Shown here: piece after piece, positions 52,863 to 60,098 of the stretch
How the letters are laid out: each line of letters opens with the position of its first letter
How positions within the stretch are numbered: position 1 is the stretch's first letter
Assembly (NCBI GenBank): GCA_002494625.1
Contig: DACH01000022.1
Span: 62,001 to 126,000, forward strand
Length of the DNA stretch: 64,000 nucleotides
Direction of reading: 5' to 3'
Origin: Archaeoglobus sp. UBA234
GTDB lineage: Archaea; Halobacteriota; Archaeoglobi; Archaeoglobales; Archaeoglobaceae
Program-made: the position numbers and the translations under genes
The notes under the pieces: model-generated
The model's input: only the letters and a program-made list of their open reading frames with translations
Told to the model about the DNA's origin: nothing
The model's database searches: none

Positions 52863-53339
52863 TTATATCTTTCTGTTACTTGAAAACTTATCCGTAAGTA
52901 TGGAGATATTGTCAATTAGTCTAATGTCTTCCTCTTTGCATGCCCTTTCAAAATCACCATCAAACGAAATCAGATACTTTATCCCATAAAACTTGCAGGT
53001 GGCAAGAATCAAAGCGTCGTTCGGTAGTAAACCATATTTCTTAACAAATTCGTAAGCCAAATTTCTGATTTCCTTATTAATTTCCAGCTCTTCAAAAATT
53101 TCAAAGAGTGTGAAAAGTTCCTCAAGCTCATCTTTCTTTTCGACAATAAGTTCTGGATTCTTTTTCAATTCATAACTCCTCTTCCTAGTAATTGCTTTGA
53201 CATAAACTATGAAAACCTCGCTGAAAACGATAGCGTTGGAGCATAGAGTGTACTTATTCCTGAGCTCTGACAAATCCAGCTTTCCTTCGAGATGATTGAG
53301 GATAACATTGCTGTCAGTAAATGCCGTCAAATCCCCCAT
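52863..53339 (-). CDS. vapC: VapC-type PIN-domain toxin
   Basis: 158 residues. The PIN acidic residues are seen at D9 (F-T-D-S-N-V-I-L), E41 (V-F-S-E-V-F), D108 (L-P-N-D-A-L-I-L-A-T) and D127/D129 (S-F-D-G-D-F-E-R-A). VapC toxins cut tRNA or rRNA when freed from VapB. Overlaps the antitoxin gene by 13 bases, the usual coupled arrangement. Length is slightly above average through a helical insert (about 58-90). Serves to stabilise the element in the cell line. Confidence 0.85.
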   Translation of the reverse strand: MGDLTAFTDSNVILNHLEGKLDLSELRNKYTLCSNAIVFSEVFIVYVKAITRKRSYELKKNPELIVEKKDELEELFTLFEIFEELEINKEIRNLAYEFVKKYGLLPNDALILATCKFYGIKYLISFDGDFERACKEEDIRLIDNISILTDKFSSNRKI

Positions 53340-53515
53340 TCGTCCTCTACCTCTTCGAGCAATCTTTCGAGGTTTTTGCCCTTAAATTTCCCGTGAAGCT
53401 TTTTCAAATTGTATTCTATCATAATTTCTCTCTCAAGTCTCTCGACTACTTTATTCAAATCTACCTGCTTCAAAACTTCGTCTGGTATTTTGAGCCTGAC
53501 GGTTATCTCACTCAT
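53327..53515 (-). CDS. vapB: VapB-type antitoxin
   Basis: 62 residues from ATG 53515, which has GAGGGTG seven bases upstream. Starts M-S-E-I-T-V-R-L-K-I-P-D-E-V, the ribbon-helix-helix start of archaeal VapB, then a charged helix that would wrap the toxin and W-G-I at the end. Upstream of and overlapping vapC. The RHH half should repress this promoter. Confidence 0.82.
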   Translation of the reverse strand: MSEITVRLKIPDEVLKQVDLNKVVERLEREIMIEYNLKKLHGKFKGKNLERLLEEVEDEWGI

Positions 53516-53558
53516 ATTCGACACCCTCATTGGTTATTGTTATGCAATCTATTTAAGT

Positions 53559-54656
53559 TTATAAGTTGACACTCTCCACGACTAAAGTCGGGAGATTCTG
53601 GGTTTGTCTGCAAAGCTTCATCCTACCCAGTTCGGGCTGTGTCAAGGCAGCCCCTGCCCTTGAGATATACCCAAGGACTCGTTTCAAAATATTTGTAGCT
53701 CCATTATAGTCCGCATTCAATTCAATTCCACATTTTGGGCAAACAAACTTCCCGCTGTGTCTCAAACCTTGAGAACCGCAACGGGAGCATAGCTTAGATG
53801 TGTTAGCTTCATTGACTTTGATTACCGTGATGCCTTCCCATAATGCTTTGTATTCGATGAATTTGGATAGACGATAATAAGGAAAAGAGTTTAGCTTTCT
53901 GTTGAACTTCCTTCCCTTGCTTTGCTTTCTTATTCCCTTCAAATCACCCAACACTATCACAGCATTCTCTTCCTTAGCTCTATTAACTATCTCTCTGGAA
54001 ATCTTATGCAACAAATCATCGACCACTCTCTTCTCCCTTCTTCCTATCTTCTTTATAGCCTTAAACTTCTTCAGCTTTCCCAACTTTCTCCTGAGGTAGA
54101 AATAATGTCCTCTGACTTTTCTAATCTCTTTTCCATAGAATTTTGGTCTTTTATCGGCAGTGGAAACGACAGTAGCAATTCTCCTAATTCCTAAATCAAT
54201 AGCCAGAATGTTGTCGTATTCTTGCCTGATTTTAACTTCTTTCTCCACTGTTATATGTACAAACCAACCATTCCTCTTTTTAAAAACCTTAGCCTCCCTG
54301 AACTTCCAATCCATGTCAATTTCGCAATGTGGCTTGATTGGAAGCTTTATTCCACCTCTAACTCCATAAACTGGTATTTTAATCCAGTATTTGGATATCT
54401 TATTGTCTATTACCCAAACATTATAAACATCCCTGCGAAGAATAAGGGGATACTCTTTTTGCTTAAGCTTTCCACCGTTTTGCTTCCTGATTTTCCTTAA
54501 CAATCTTTCAGCTTGCTGTTTAGTTGCTGAATAGAGTTTGACATCTTCTCCCCTCAAAGCTTTCTGGAAGTTAGTGTATTCTCTCTCCAAAGATTCAAGC
54601 TTTCCTTTATTTGTTTCATCAATTATCTTGGCTTTGATAACTTTTCTAACCATCAT
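53559..54656 (-). CDS. tnpB: TnpB of the complete IS605 element, altered second RuvC motif
   Basis: 365 residues, shorter than the other TnpB. RuvC-I is A-I-D-L-G-I (D154) and RuvC-III is N-A-D-Y-N-G-A-T-N; zinc ribbon C-S-R-C and C-P-K-C intact. RuvC-II, which should read x-E-x-L, is I-V-L-G-D-L-K-G-I: Gly stands at the glutamate position with Asp next to it. Some archaeal TnpB proteins have this wording; cleavage may use the Asp or be lost. Stop codon lies at the very end of the IS. Confidence 0.88.
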   Translation of the reverse strand: MMVRKVIKAKIIDETNKGKLESLEREYTNFQKALRGEDVKLYSATKQQAERLLRKIRKQNGGKLKQKEYPLILRRDVYNVWVIDNKISKYWIKIPVYGVRGGIKLPIKPHCEIDMDWKFREAKVFKKRNGWFVHITVEKEVKIRQEYDNILAIDLGIRRIATVVSTADKRPKFYGKEIRKVRGHYFYLRRKLGKLKKFKAIKKIGRREKRVVDDLLHKISREIVNRAKEENAVIVLGDLKGIRKQSKGRKFNRKLNSFPYYRLSKFIEYKALWEGITVIKVNEANTSKLCSRCGSQGLRHSGKFVCPKCGIELNADYNGATNILKRVLGYISRAGAALTQPELGRMKLCRQTQNLPTLVVESVNL

Positions 54657-55045
54657 CTCCCCTTCTGAGCTTCAATATACTTCTCAATCGTCTCCTTTGA
54701 AACATTGCCGATAGTTGCAACGAAGTATGAATGAGTCCACAGCGATGGAAGCTTAAGCAGCTCTGGAAATTCCTGCCTTAAGATATGAGAACTTTTACCC
54801 TTAATTCTCTTCACAATCTTGTGGACGGGAATCGTTGGATAGGCTGAAACGAACAAGTGGAGATGGTCTGGGTTTATAGCAAGCCTGAGAATCTTTATCC
54901 CTAACTCATCAGCAACTTCATAGATAATCTGCTCTAATCTTTCCTTGATTTTTCCAACTAAAACGGGCTTTCTACGCTTAGGACACCAGACTAAATGATA
55001 TTGAATCAGATATGTTTTATTCCTTGAGTGTTGATAGTTGCCCAT
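54653..55045 (-). CDS. tnpA: TnpA, Y1 single-strand transposase (IS200 type)
   Basis: 130 residues. HUH motif N-P-D-H61-L-H63-L-F and the nucleophile Tyr123 in E-K-Y-I-E-A-Q, matching the dimeric IS200/IS605 transposase. It cuts and joins single-stranded ends, favouring replication forks or conjugating DNA. Y-H-L-V-W-C-P-K-R-R-K near the start is the family signature. Intact and probably active; could also move the tnpB-only copy at 40653-41983. Confidence 0.93.
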   Translation of the reverse strand: MGNYQHSRNKTYLIQYHLVWCPKRRKPVLVGKIKERLEQIIYEVADELGIKILRLAINPDHLHLFVSAYPTIPVHKIVKRIKGKSSHILRQEFPELLKLPSLWTHSYFVATIGNVSKETIEKYIEAQKGR

Positions 55046-55130
55046 TTATCAACTTAGAACTGTTGACATATTTAAGCTTATCAACAACCCGCCCCACCTC
55101 CCCTAATTCATCTCACGGTTAAAACCGTAA

Positions 55131-55418
55131 GCTTTCTTAGCGACCTACTGTAAGCCAATCTTGCCTGATGGGCAGAGCGATTCTACCATTGTCATTCAAG
55201 GGTAGACTTCAGAATAGGTTAGATGTGTAGGTCCCCCCTCATAAGAGGGGGGTTGGTGATACCCTACGGTGGATTCGCTGTATTCCTTCGGGAATACTGG
55301 AATCCAATTCCATTTTCCTTTTCATTCTATTTATGGCTTTCGATTGAGAATCGGGTTCACGCTGTTTTTCGAAATATTTATAACCTAATGTGCAAAAAAA
55401 ATAAAGTGGTGGTACCCT
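55131..55418 (+). ncRNA. Hairpin-rich region, candidate structured RNA
   Basis: Between the IS left end and the next gene several perfect stems occur: CCCCCCTC-ATAA-GAGGGGGG (55233-55252); GTATTCC-TTCG-GGAATAC (55280-55297, a UUCG tetraloop) enclosed by GGATTC/GAATCC (55271-55305); CGATT-GAG-AATCG (55341-55353); and GGGTA (55199-) with TACCC (about 55259) that could close a larger domain, or pair instead with CTACC upstream. A TATA box for the next gene lies at about 55370-55380. No known RNA family recognised; strand is a guess. Confidence 0.4.
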
Positions 55419-55976
55419 ATGGTGAGGGAGAAATATGAAGGCTGGGATTACTGGAATGGTAGTGAGATTGAGAACATGAGGAAAGAGGAGATTAAGACTG
55501 TCTCGGGAATAGGAAGAAGGGGAAGTAAAAACAGCGAATTCCTTGGCGGAATAGAGTATTCTGCTGACTACATCCGGTTATACCATACATTCCATGCATG
55601 CAAGAGCTGTTCAAGATGTGACTTGGAGTTAGGATACAGCAGAACCACGAAGCAATTCAACAAATTCTGGAACAAGTGGTTCGTGACAGAAGTAGCCCAC
55701 ATAAGGGAGAGAAACTTCAGAAAGTGCAAGGATTTCAAGGTTATTAGAAAAGAGAATCTGGATGAGGAGCCAGAAATCAAGAAAAATGGAGTATATGTTT
55801 CCTGTAGAAGACTCAAAACGGATGCTAAAAACATAGACTATCTAAGACTCCAGGAAATCGAGGAGCAGATTTTCACTAACTTCAGGGAAGACGCACCTGA
55901 CCACTTCCCGAACGATATAACCCTGTATAATGATGGAGGAATAGTCAGGATCGAGCTGACGAGCCTCGTGGATTGA
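55419..55976 (+). CDS. Hypothetical protein with CxxCxxC motif (185 aa)
   Basis: Soluble, aromatic and charged. H-A-C-K-S-C-S-R-C (about 60-68) may bind zinc or Fe-S; a basic stretch I-R-E-R-N-F-R-K-C-K-D-F follows. C-terminal half ends D-I-T-L-Y-N-D-G-G-I-V-R-I-E-L. TATA-type A-A-T-A-T-T-T-A-T-A about 40 bases upstream and a short leader. The stop is followed by a T-rich run that could end transcription. I do not recognise it; aromatic-rich N-terminus (W-D-Y-W-N-G) is unusual. Confidence 0.55.
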   Translation: MVREKYEGWDYWNGSEIENMRKEEIKTVSGIGRRGSKNSEFLGGIEYSADYIRLYHTFHACKSCSRCDLELGYSRTTKQFNKFWNKWFVTEVAHIRERNFRKCKDFKVIRKENLDEEPEIKKNGVYVSCRRLKTDAKNIDYLRLQEIEEQIFTNFREDAPDHFPNDITLYNDGGIVRIELTSLVD

Positions 55977-56032
55977 CCCCCTCTCTTGAAAAAATTCCCT
56001 TGAGACAGTCTTAAATTTTTTATTATATTATA

Positions 56033-56197
56033 TTATATTTTGTTTTTCCTGAGATGTTTTCTCAGGGTGTTGGGGCTATCAACTACTATCTTTTCCTCTC
56101 TGAATTCCACCCTCTCCTCAACCTTTCTGAATGCGTTGGCTATCTCATCCAAATCCTCTTCAAGGGGTCTAACAACAACCTTTGTCTCTCTTGTCAT
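56033..56197 (-). CDS. Small charged protein (54 aa)
   Basis: M-T-R-E-T-K-V-V-V-R-P-L-E-E-D-L-D-E-I-A-N-A-F-R-K-V then a beta/helix end L-R-K-H-L-R-K-N-K-I. TAAATAG box 26 bases upstream of ATG 56197 supports this start and a leaderless mRNA rather than the longer frame to 56305. Shape like a small ribbon-helix-helix or antitoxin-type protein, but no motif is conclusive. Confidence 0.5.
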   Translation of the reverse strand: MTRETKVVVRPLEEDLDEIANAFRKVEERVEFREEKIVVDSPNTLRKHLRKNKI

Positions 56198-56309
56198 CAA
56201 TATATGACACTTTACACTACTATTTAGATTTTCGTGGGGAGCTGTGCTTTTATAGTAATTTAGGTGCAGAAATTGAGTGCGAAAATTGAATAGAGAATCA
56301 CCCAAAAAA

Positions 56310-56990
56310 TTATGAAGTTAAAAGGGTCTCTATTACTGGCAGTCTCTTTGAGAAATCATATAGATTTCTGAAATTATTCGTGAAGTTCATTTCAAAGTTT
56401 GCTATCTCGTTTCTGTTGATTGTGGCTTGTATGTTGTCAAATCTTCTATCTATGAATTCATGTGCGAGCTTGTTGTTTCCTGTATAGAGAACATTGTCAA
56501 TCAGGACATATTTGATGTTGATGTCGTCTGTTAACTGATATAGCCTAATAGCCTCAAAGTCGAATTCATAAATGTCTCTGTCTGAGTTACCGGGAGCTAA
56601 ACCTATTCCTATTCCAAAGATGATGCCTGTGATTAGGATTTCTTCGATGAAAAAGAATCCGTAGATTGATGCAAATATTAATAGCAACCCTATGGATTTT
56701 AAAACCAGTCTTGGGACTGCTCTTCTGCTTGTTTTTAGAGATACTTTTCGTAGGAAATGCTTTAGAGCTGGTATGTTTTCCTCATGCCAAGCGGTGATTA
56801 TCTTGACATCAGTTCCTTTTTCCTTGACTTCAGCCAAGAGTTTGCCAGCCTGTTTGTCTATGAATGGTGTTACCACCCAGACCCTCTTTGCATTGGGGAT
56901 TTTGTCGAATATTACTTTGCCTGCTCCGTAACCACTGTGTCCGCCGATAGGGATGTGGAAGTCTGACGGAATCTCTTTGATCTCATCCAT
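56310..56990 (-). CDS. Membrane protein with degenerate phospholipase-D-like fold
   Basis: 226 residues. First part K-R-V-W-V-V-T-P-F-I-D-K-Q-A-G-K-L-L-A-E-V-K-E-K-G-T-D-V-K-I-I-T-A matches the first strand-helix-strand of PLD-like nuclease/transphosphatidylase domains. Two helices follow (about 98-132). Then I-K-Y-V-L-I-D-N-V-L-Y-T-G-N-N-K-L-A sits where the HxKxxxxD motif should be: the Lys and Asp remain but the His is Ile, so the hydrolase is probably dead. Behind a leader hairpin (56991-57025) with the ribosome binding site inside. First gene of its minus-strand unit. Confidence 0.6.
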   Translation of the reverse strand: MDEIKEIPSDFHIPIGGHSGYGAGKVIFDKIPNAKRVWVVTPFIDKQAGKLLAEVKEKGTDVKIITAWHEENIPALKHFLRKVSLKTSRRAVPRLVLKSIGLLLIFASIYGFFFIEEILITGIIFGIGIGLAPGNSDRDIYEFDFEAIRLYQLTDDINIKYVLIDNVLYTGNNKLAHEFIDRRFDNIQATINRNEIANFEMNFTNNFRNLYDFSKRLPVIETLLTS

Positions 56991-57025
56991 TTTTCTTTCA
57001 CCTCATGGCGGTTGGTGAAAGAAAA
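56991..57025 (-). promoter_or_regulatory. Leader hairpin, 12-bp stem flush with a start codon
   Basis: Stem TTTTCTTTCACC/GGTGAAAGAAAA, loop AACCGCCATGA, ending at ATG 56990; 19-base core CACCAACCGCCATGAGGTG. A TATA-like element at 57035-57042 could put the transcript start inside the loop, in which case only the 3' arm is in the mRNA. Confidence 0.65.
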
Positions 57026-57099
57026 AATGTATGTAATAAATATTTTACGAAAATGAAATATTAGAGTTAGGGTTTGGGTGTTGAATTATGGACCTGGTG

Positions 57100-57417
57100 T
57101 TAGGATGCCCAGTTAAGGTGTTTGGCAATCCCTTTACAGTAGCACTCCACCATCTCATGTGTTGTTTCATTGGCGTCAATTAGTGCAAGAACCTCGAAAT
57201 ATCTTATTTTGTGATATTTTATGTATCTCTCTATTGCTGGGATCGTTTCACTAAGTACGCTTAGTGCCTCAAAATCCTGCTCATGAAGTTCATCCTGTAT
57301 TTTCTCGAGGATTCTCATCTTTACCTTAATTGATTTGATTATTTCCTCTGGGGTAAAGTAGCCCCTTAGTTTCTCCTCTACTTTTTCAAAAGTTTTTTTG
57401 GGTATTTCTATCTCCAT
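57100..57417 (-). CDS. Hypothetical protein (105 aa), follows the vWA gene
   Basis: M-E-I-E-I-P-K-K-T-F-E-K-V-E-E-K-L-R-G-Y, helical throughout, with two cysteines near the end (E-C-Y-C-K-G). The start at 57417 overlaps nothing and has GGGGGAT just upstream, inside the end of the vWA gene; the longer frame to 57459 overlaps it. Third gene of the MoxR-vWA operon. May serve as a helper or substrate of that complex; no family recognised. Confidence 0.6.
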   Translation of the reverse strand: MEIEIPKKTFEKVEEKLRGYFTPEEIIKSIKVKMRILEKIQDELHEQDFEALSVLSETIPAIERYIKYHKIRYFEVLALIDANETTHEMVECYCKGIAKHLNWAS

Positions 57418-57418
57418 T

Positions 57419-58942
57419 CTATCCCCCCAGAGCTTTTGCGACATCCCATGTGCCGGCAACTATATCCTGTATTGCGACGACTTTATCGCTGAACAGCTGG
57501 AGAGTGTTTATTATATTTCCGATATATAGTGATAATACCCTGAAACCATGCTTATTCTTAGCATAGAGGAATTCATTGAGGAATTGTTGACTTATTGAGC
57601 ATTCTCCATCAGTTATGAAGACAATATCCGCTCTTTCGAGGTTTTGCATTTCCTCGATAGCCTTTCTTAGTGGTTTTTCGAAGTTTGTCCCCCCTCCGAT
57701 GAAAATCGATGCAAGTTTTAGGATGTCATCCGTTTTTATCTTGTTGTTGAATCTGATCGGTGGTAAGGCATCATTGCTAAACGGGATAACAACAAAGTTT
57801 CTGTTTTCCTTCAAAGCCATTTGCATGAGTGCGAGGCATAGTGCTTTTGCCCATATCTCCTTACTTCCTGACATACTCCCTGAGAGATCAAGACAGATAC
57901 AGAAATCTGCTTTTCCGAGTTTATCTGTATCTTTGAGGTTGTATGTTGCCAATTTCTTTTCAAGGAAGTCCTTGTAGAAAATCAACTCAAGTTCTTCACT
58001 TACAAGTTTCAGGACTTCACTTGATGTGACTCTTGATATGTTGTCAGATAGGGTGATGTCATAAATCTCGCTTACTGGTTGCTTTATCTTCTCCTTCTTT
58101 ACGCTTGCAAAAATTCTCTTTATTCTTCCGAGTTCCTTAGCGATCTCCATGAGTTTTCTGTTATTTGTTAGCTCTTTTGCGAGTTTTATTCTCTCCTCTG
58201 GATCCACAAAAGTTGGTTCTCCAGAAGATGTTCCATATCCAAAATAAGATAGGTTTTCGATCACATCCTTGACATCATTTAGTGCCTTTTCCATTGCTTT
58301 TACGATGTTAATCATTCGGATGTTTCGTTTGCATTTATTGATGCTCTTGTTTAGTTTCTCTGTTAGTGCCTGTATCTCGGATTCAATCTTTTGTATTTGG
58401 TCTTGATTTTTTTCTTGATTCTGTATTTGATTTAGATTCTGATTTTGATTCTCTATTTCCTTTTGTTGGAGTTTCTGGAGCTGTTGGAGTCTTAGTTTCT
58501 CAAGTTGCTCTGCCAAGTCTCTTATTTTCTTGTTTTCTTTCTCTATCTTGTCTATCAGCTCGAAGAGTGTATCTGAGAATCCTATTGTCGCAACTGTGCT
58601 GTTAAGTTCGTCCGTTGTAGTTATCATTTTGAGCTGTTCATATGCTTCTGTCTTCATCGCTTTCTGTAATATTTCCTTGTTCACCAAGTATTCAGGGTGG
58701 ATTTCAGAGTCATCAAGGAATTCTGGGTTTTGCTGATAGAACAGATTGAATGTATCGAAAACTAATGCTGGAAGTGGTTTAAAATCTGCTTTTTTCTTTT
58801 GCAGTCTATGGAGTCTGGGATATTTTTCTTCCATCTCACCGAAGATGTATTTACTAAATGAATCGTGTTCAACGGTGTATGTGCTATTACCTGTTGTAAA
58901 GAAATTGAGAACATCTTTTTTAGTTAATTTAGTTAAAGCCAT
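57419..58942 (-). CDS. vWA-domain protein, partner of the MoxR ATPase (ViaA/CoxE-like)
   Basis: 507 residues. N-terminal and middle helices with a Gln/Asn/Lys-rich coiled coil (about 150-190, Q-N-Q-N-L-N-Q-I-Q-N-Q-E-K-N-Q-D), then a von Willebrand A domain with a full MIDAS: D-L-S-G-S-M-S (about 347), G-G-G-T-N-F (about 420) and F-I-T-D-G-E (about 450). ATG 58942 with GTGGTGA ahead is preferred. Lies 15 bases after the MoxR gene; such pairs act as ATPase-driven assembly or metal-insertion machines (RavA-ViaA, CoxD-CoxE). Confidence 0.82.
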   Translation of the reverse strand: MALTKLTKKDVLNFFTTGNSTYTVEHDSFSKYIFGEMEEKYPRLHRLQKKKADFKPLPALVFDTFNLFYQQNPEFLDDSEIHPEYLVNKEILQKAMKTEAYEQLKMITTTDELNSTVATIGFSDTLFELIDKIEKENKKIRDLAEQLEKLRLQQLQKLQQKEIENQNQNLNQIQNQEKNQDQIQKIESEIQALTEKLNKSINKCKRNIRMINIVKAMEKALNDVKDVIENLSYFGYGTSSGEPTFVDPEERIKLAKELTNNRKLMEIAKELGRIKRIFASVKKEKIKQPVSEIYDITLSDNISRVTSSEVLKLVSEELELIFYKDFLEKKLATYNLKDTDKLGKADFCICLDLSGSMSGSKEIWAKALCLALMQMALKENRNFVVIPFSNDALPPIRFNNKIKTDDILKLASIFIGGGTNFEKPLRKAIEEMQNLERADIVFITDGECSISQQFLNEFLYAKNKHGFRVLSLYIGNIINTLQLFSDKVVAIQDIVAGTWDVAKALGG

Positions 58943-58957
58943 AAATGTCACCACATA

Positions 58958-60097
58958 TTAAACCTCGATACCCAATACCTCTTTTTCTACGAATTCTTTT
59001 AGCTCTGCTGTCGCTGATTTCACTTTTAAGAGGGGTTCTACATTCTTATTTAGCTTCTTAGCCTCATCTATCTTCTTGTTCAACTCTTTGTAAACTTTTA
59101 CAATCTCAGAATACTTTTTCATTAGCTCTTGAGTTACCTCCCCGGTCTTTGATAGGGCTTCAATGTCCTTTCTGAGGTCTTCAATCACTCCCATCAGTTG
59201 CGAGGCTTTCCGTGTGTATGGGTTGGAAACCTTTAGTGTAATCTCGCTTACTTTGTTGATTTGTTCTGGATCCTCCCAGAAAACATATTGCAGAATTTCA
59301 AGGTCGTCTTCGGTTGCTACGGTTTTACTGTTTAAGAATGCATAGGCTTTGATAACAGATATGGAGCTTCTTAGTCGTCTATCACTGACTTGTATTCCCT
59401 CTTCTTTCAGTTTGCTTCTTATATTAAGTAGAGGGTCGATTATATTGGATACATCAACCTTTTCAACCGCCTTTAAAATCTCCTGCAATTCTGAGAGTGT
59501 GATTTTTGTTTTTGGTGAGTATTCGCTAAGCATGAGTAGTTTTACGAGATTTTTGTTGAGTTTGATGTATTCTACCGTTTTTCTGATAAGAAGCCTGTCG
59601 TATAGGGCGTTAAGCTCGCTGTCTTCTGGGAGTTCGTTGCTTGCTGTGAATAGTGAGGTTAAGGGAGTCTGAATTGGTTTATCGTTGTGGAAGATCCTCT
59701 CGTTGATTATCGTAAGTAATGAGTTTAGTATGGAAGATGAAGCCTTGAATATCTCATCTACAAAACCGATGTGTGCTGTAGGGAGCTTGCCATCAATTTT
59801 TCTAACATACCTTCCGTTCTTTAGCTCCTGTATGTCGAAAGCTCCGAAAATCTCTTCAGGGGTTGTAAACTTGGTAAGCAATATTTCAAAGTAGTTAGCT
59901 CCTTGAATGTGCAAGGTTAAACATCTCGTCAAATATGATTTTGAAGTTCCAGGGGCACCAAGCAGGAGAGCATGATTTTTAGACAGAAGAGCGGTTAACA
60001 AGCAATCAACCTCTTCATCTCTCTCAAGAAAGTAGGTTTTCAGTTCATTTCTTATATTAGATATTTTGTCAAATAGCGTATCTACCTTTTTTTTCAT
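58958..60097 (-). CDS. MoxR/RavA-type AAA+ ATPase
   Basis: 379 residues. Walker A G-A-P-G-T-S-K-S (47-54; Ser instead of Gly before the Lys, as in RavA-type), Walker B H-I-G-F-V-D-E-I-F-K-A (D114-E115), sensor 1 T-A-S-N-E-L, arginine finger region Y-D-R-L-L-I-R, then a helical lid (W-E-D-P-E-Q) and C-terminal coiled coil. Ribosome binding site GAGGT, just after a leader hairpin (60110-60141). Pairs with the vWA gene downstream. Confidence 0.88.
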   Translation of the reverse strand: MKKKVDTLFDKISNIRNELKTYFLERDEEVDCLLTALLSKNHALLLGAPGTSKSYLTRCLTLHIQGANYFEILLTKFTTPEEIFGAFDIQELKNGRYVRKIDGKLPTAHIGFVDEIFKASSSILNSLLTIINERIFHNDKPIQTPLTSLFTASNELPEDSELNALYDRLLIRKTVEYIKLNKNLVKLLMLSEYSPKTKITLSELQEILKAVEKVDVSNIIDPLLNIRSKLKEEGIQVSDRRLRSSISVIKAYAFLNSKTVATEDDLEILQYVFWEDPEQINKVSEITLKVSNPYTRKASQLMGVIEDLRKDIEALSKTGEVTQELMKKYSEIVKVYKELNKKIDEAKKLNKNVEPLLKVKSATAELKEFVEKEVLGIEV

Positions 60098-60098
60098 T

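Larger units (their letters stand above)
53559..55130 (-). mobile_element. Complete IS200/IS605 element with tnpA and tnpB
   Basis: tnpA and tnpB overlap by four bases. The right end has hairpin CTCTCC-...-GGAGA with the inner CGACTTTAGTCG palindrome (about 53571-53594) and the terminal GTCAAC; the left end hairpin is ACGGTTAAAACCGT (55115-55128). Both IS copies in the window share CACCTCCCCT-type bases on the inner side of the left hairpin. No inverted terminal repeats, as expected for single-strand transposition. It lies immediately downstream of vapBC's promoter region (53516-53558). Confidence 0.82.

Noticed and set aside
53902..54500. Several 60-90 codon plus-strand frames across tnpB
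   Set aside because: Shadows of the intact TnpB on the other strand.
55223..55438. 71-residue open frame on the plus strand before the 55419 gene
   Set aside because: It runs through perfect hairpins and a TATA box, overlaps the next gene's start and has no ribosome binding site; composition looks accidental.
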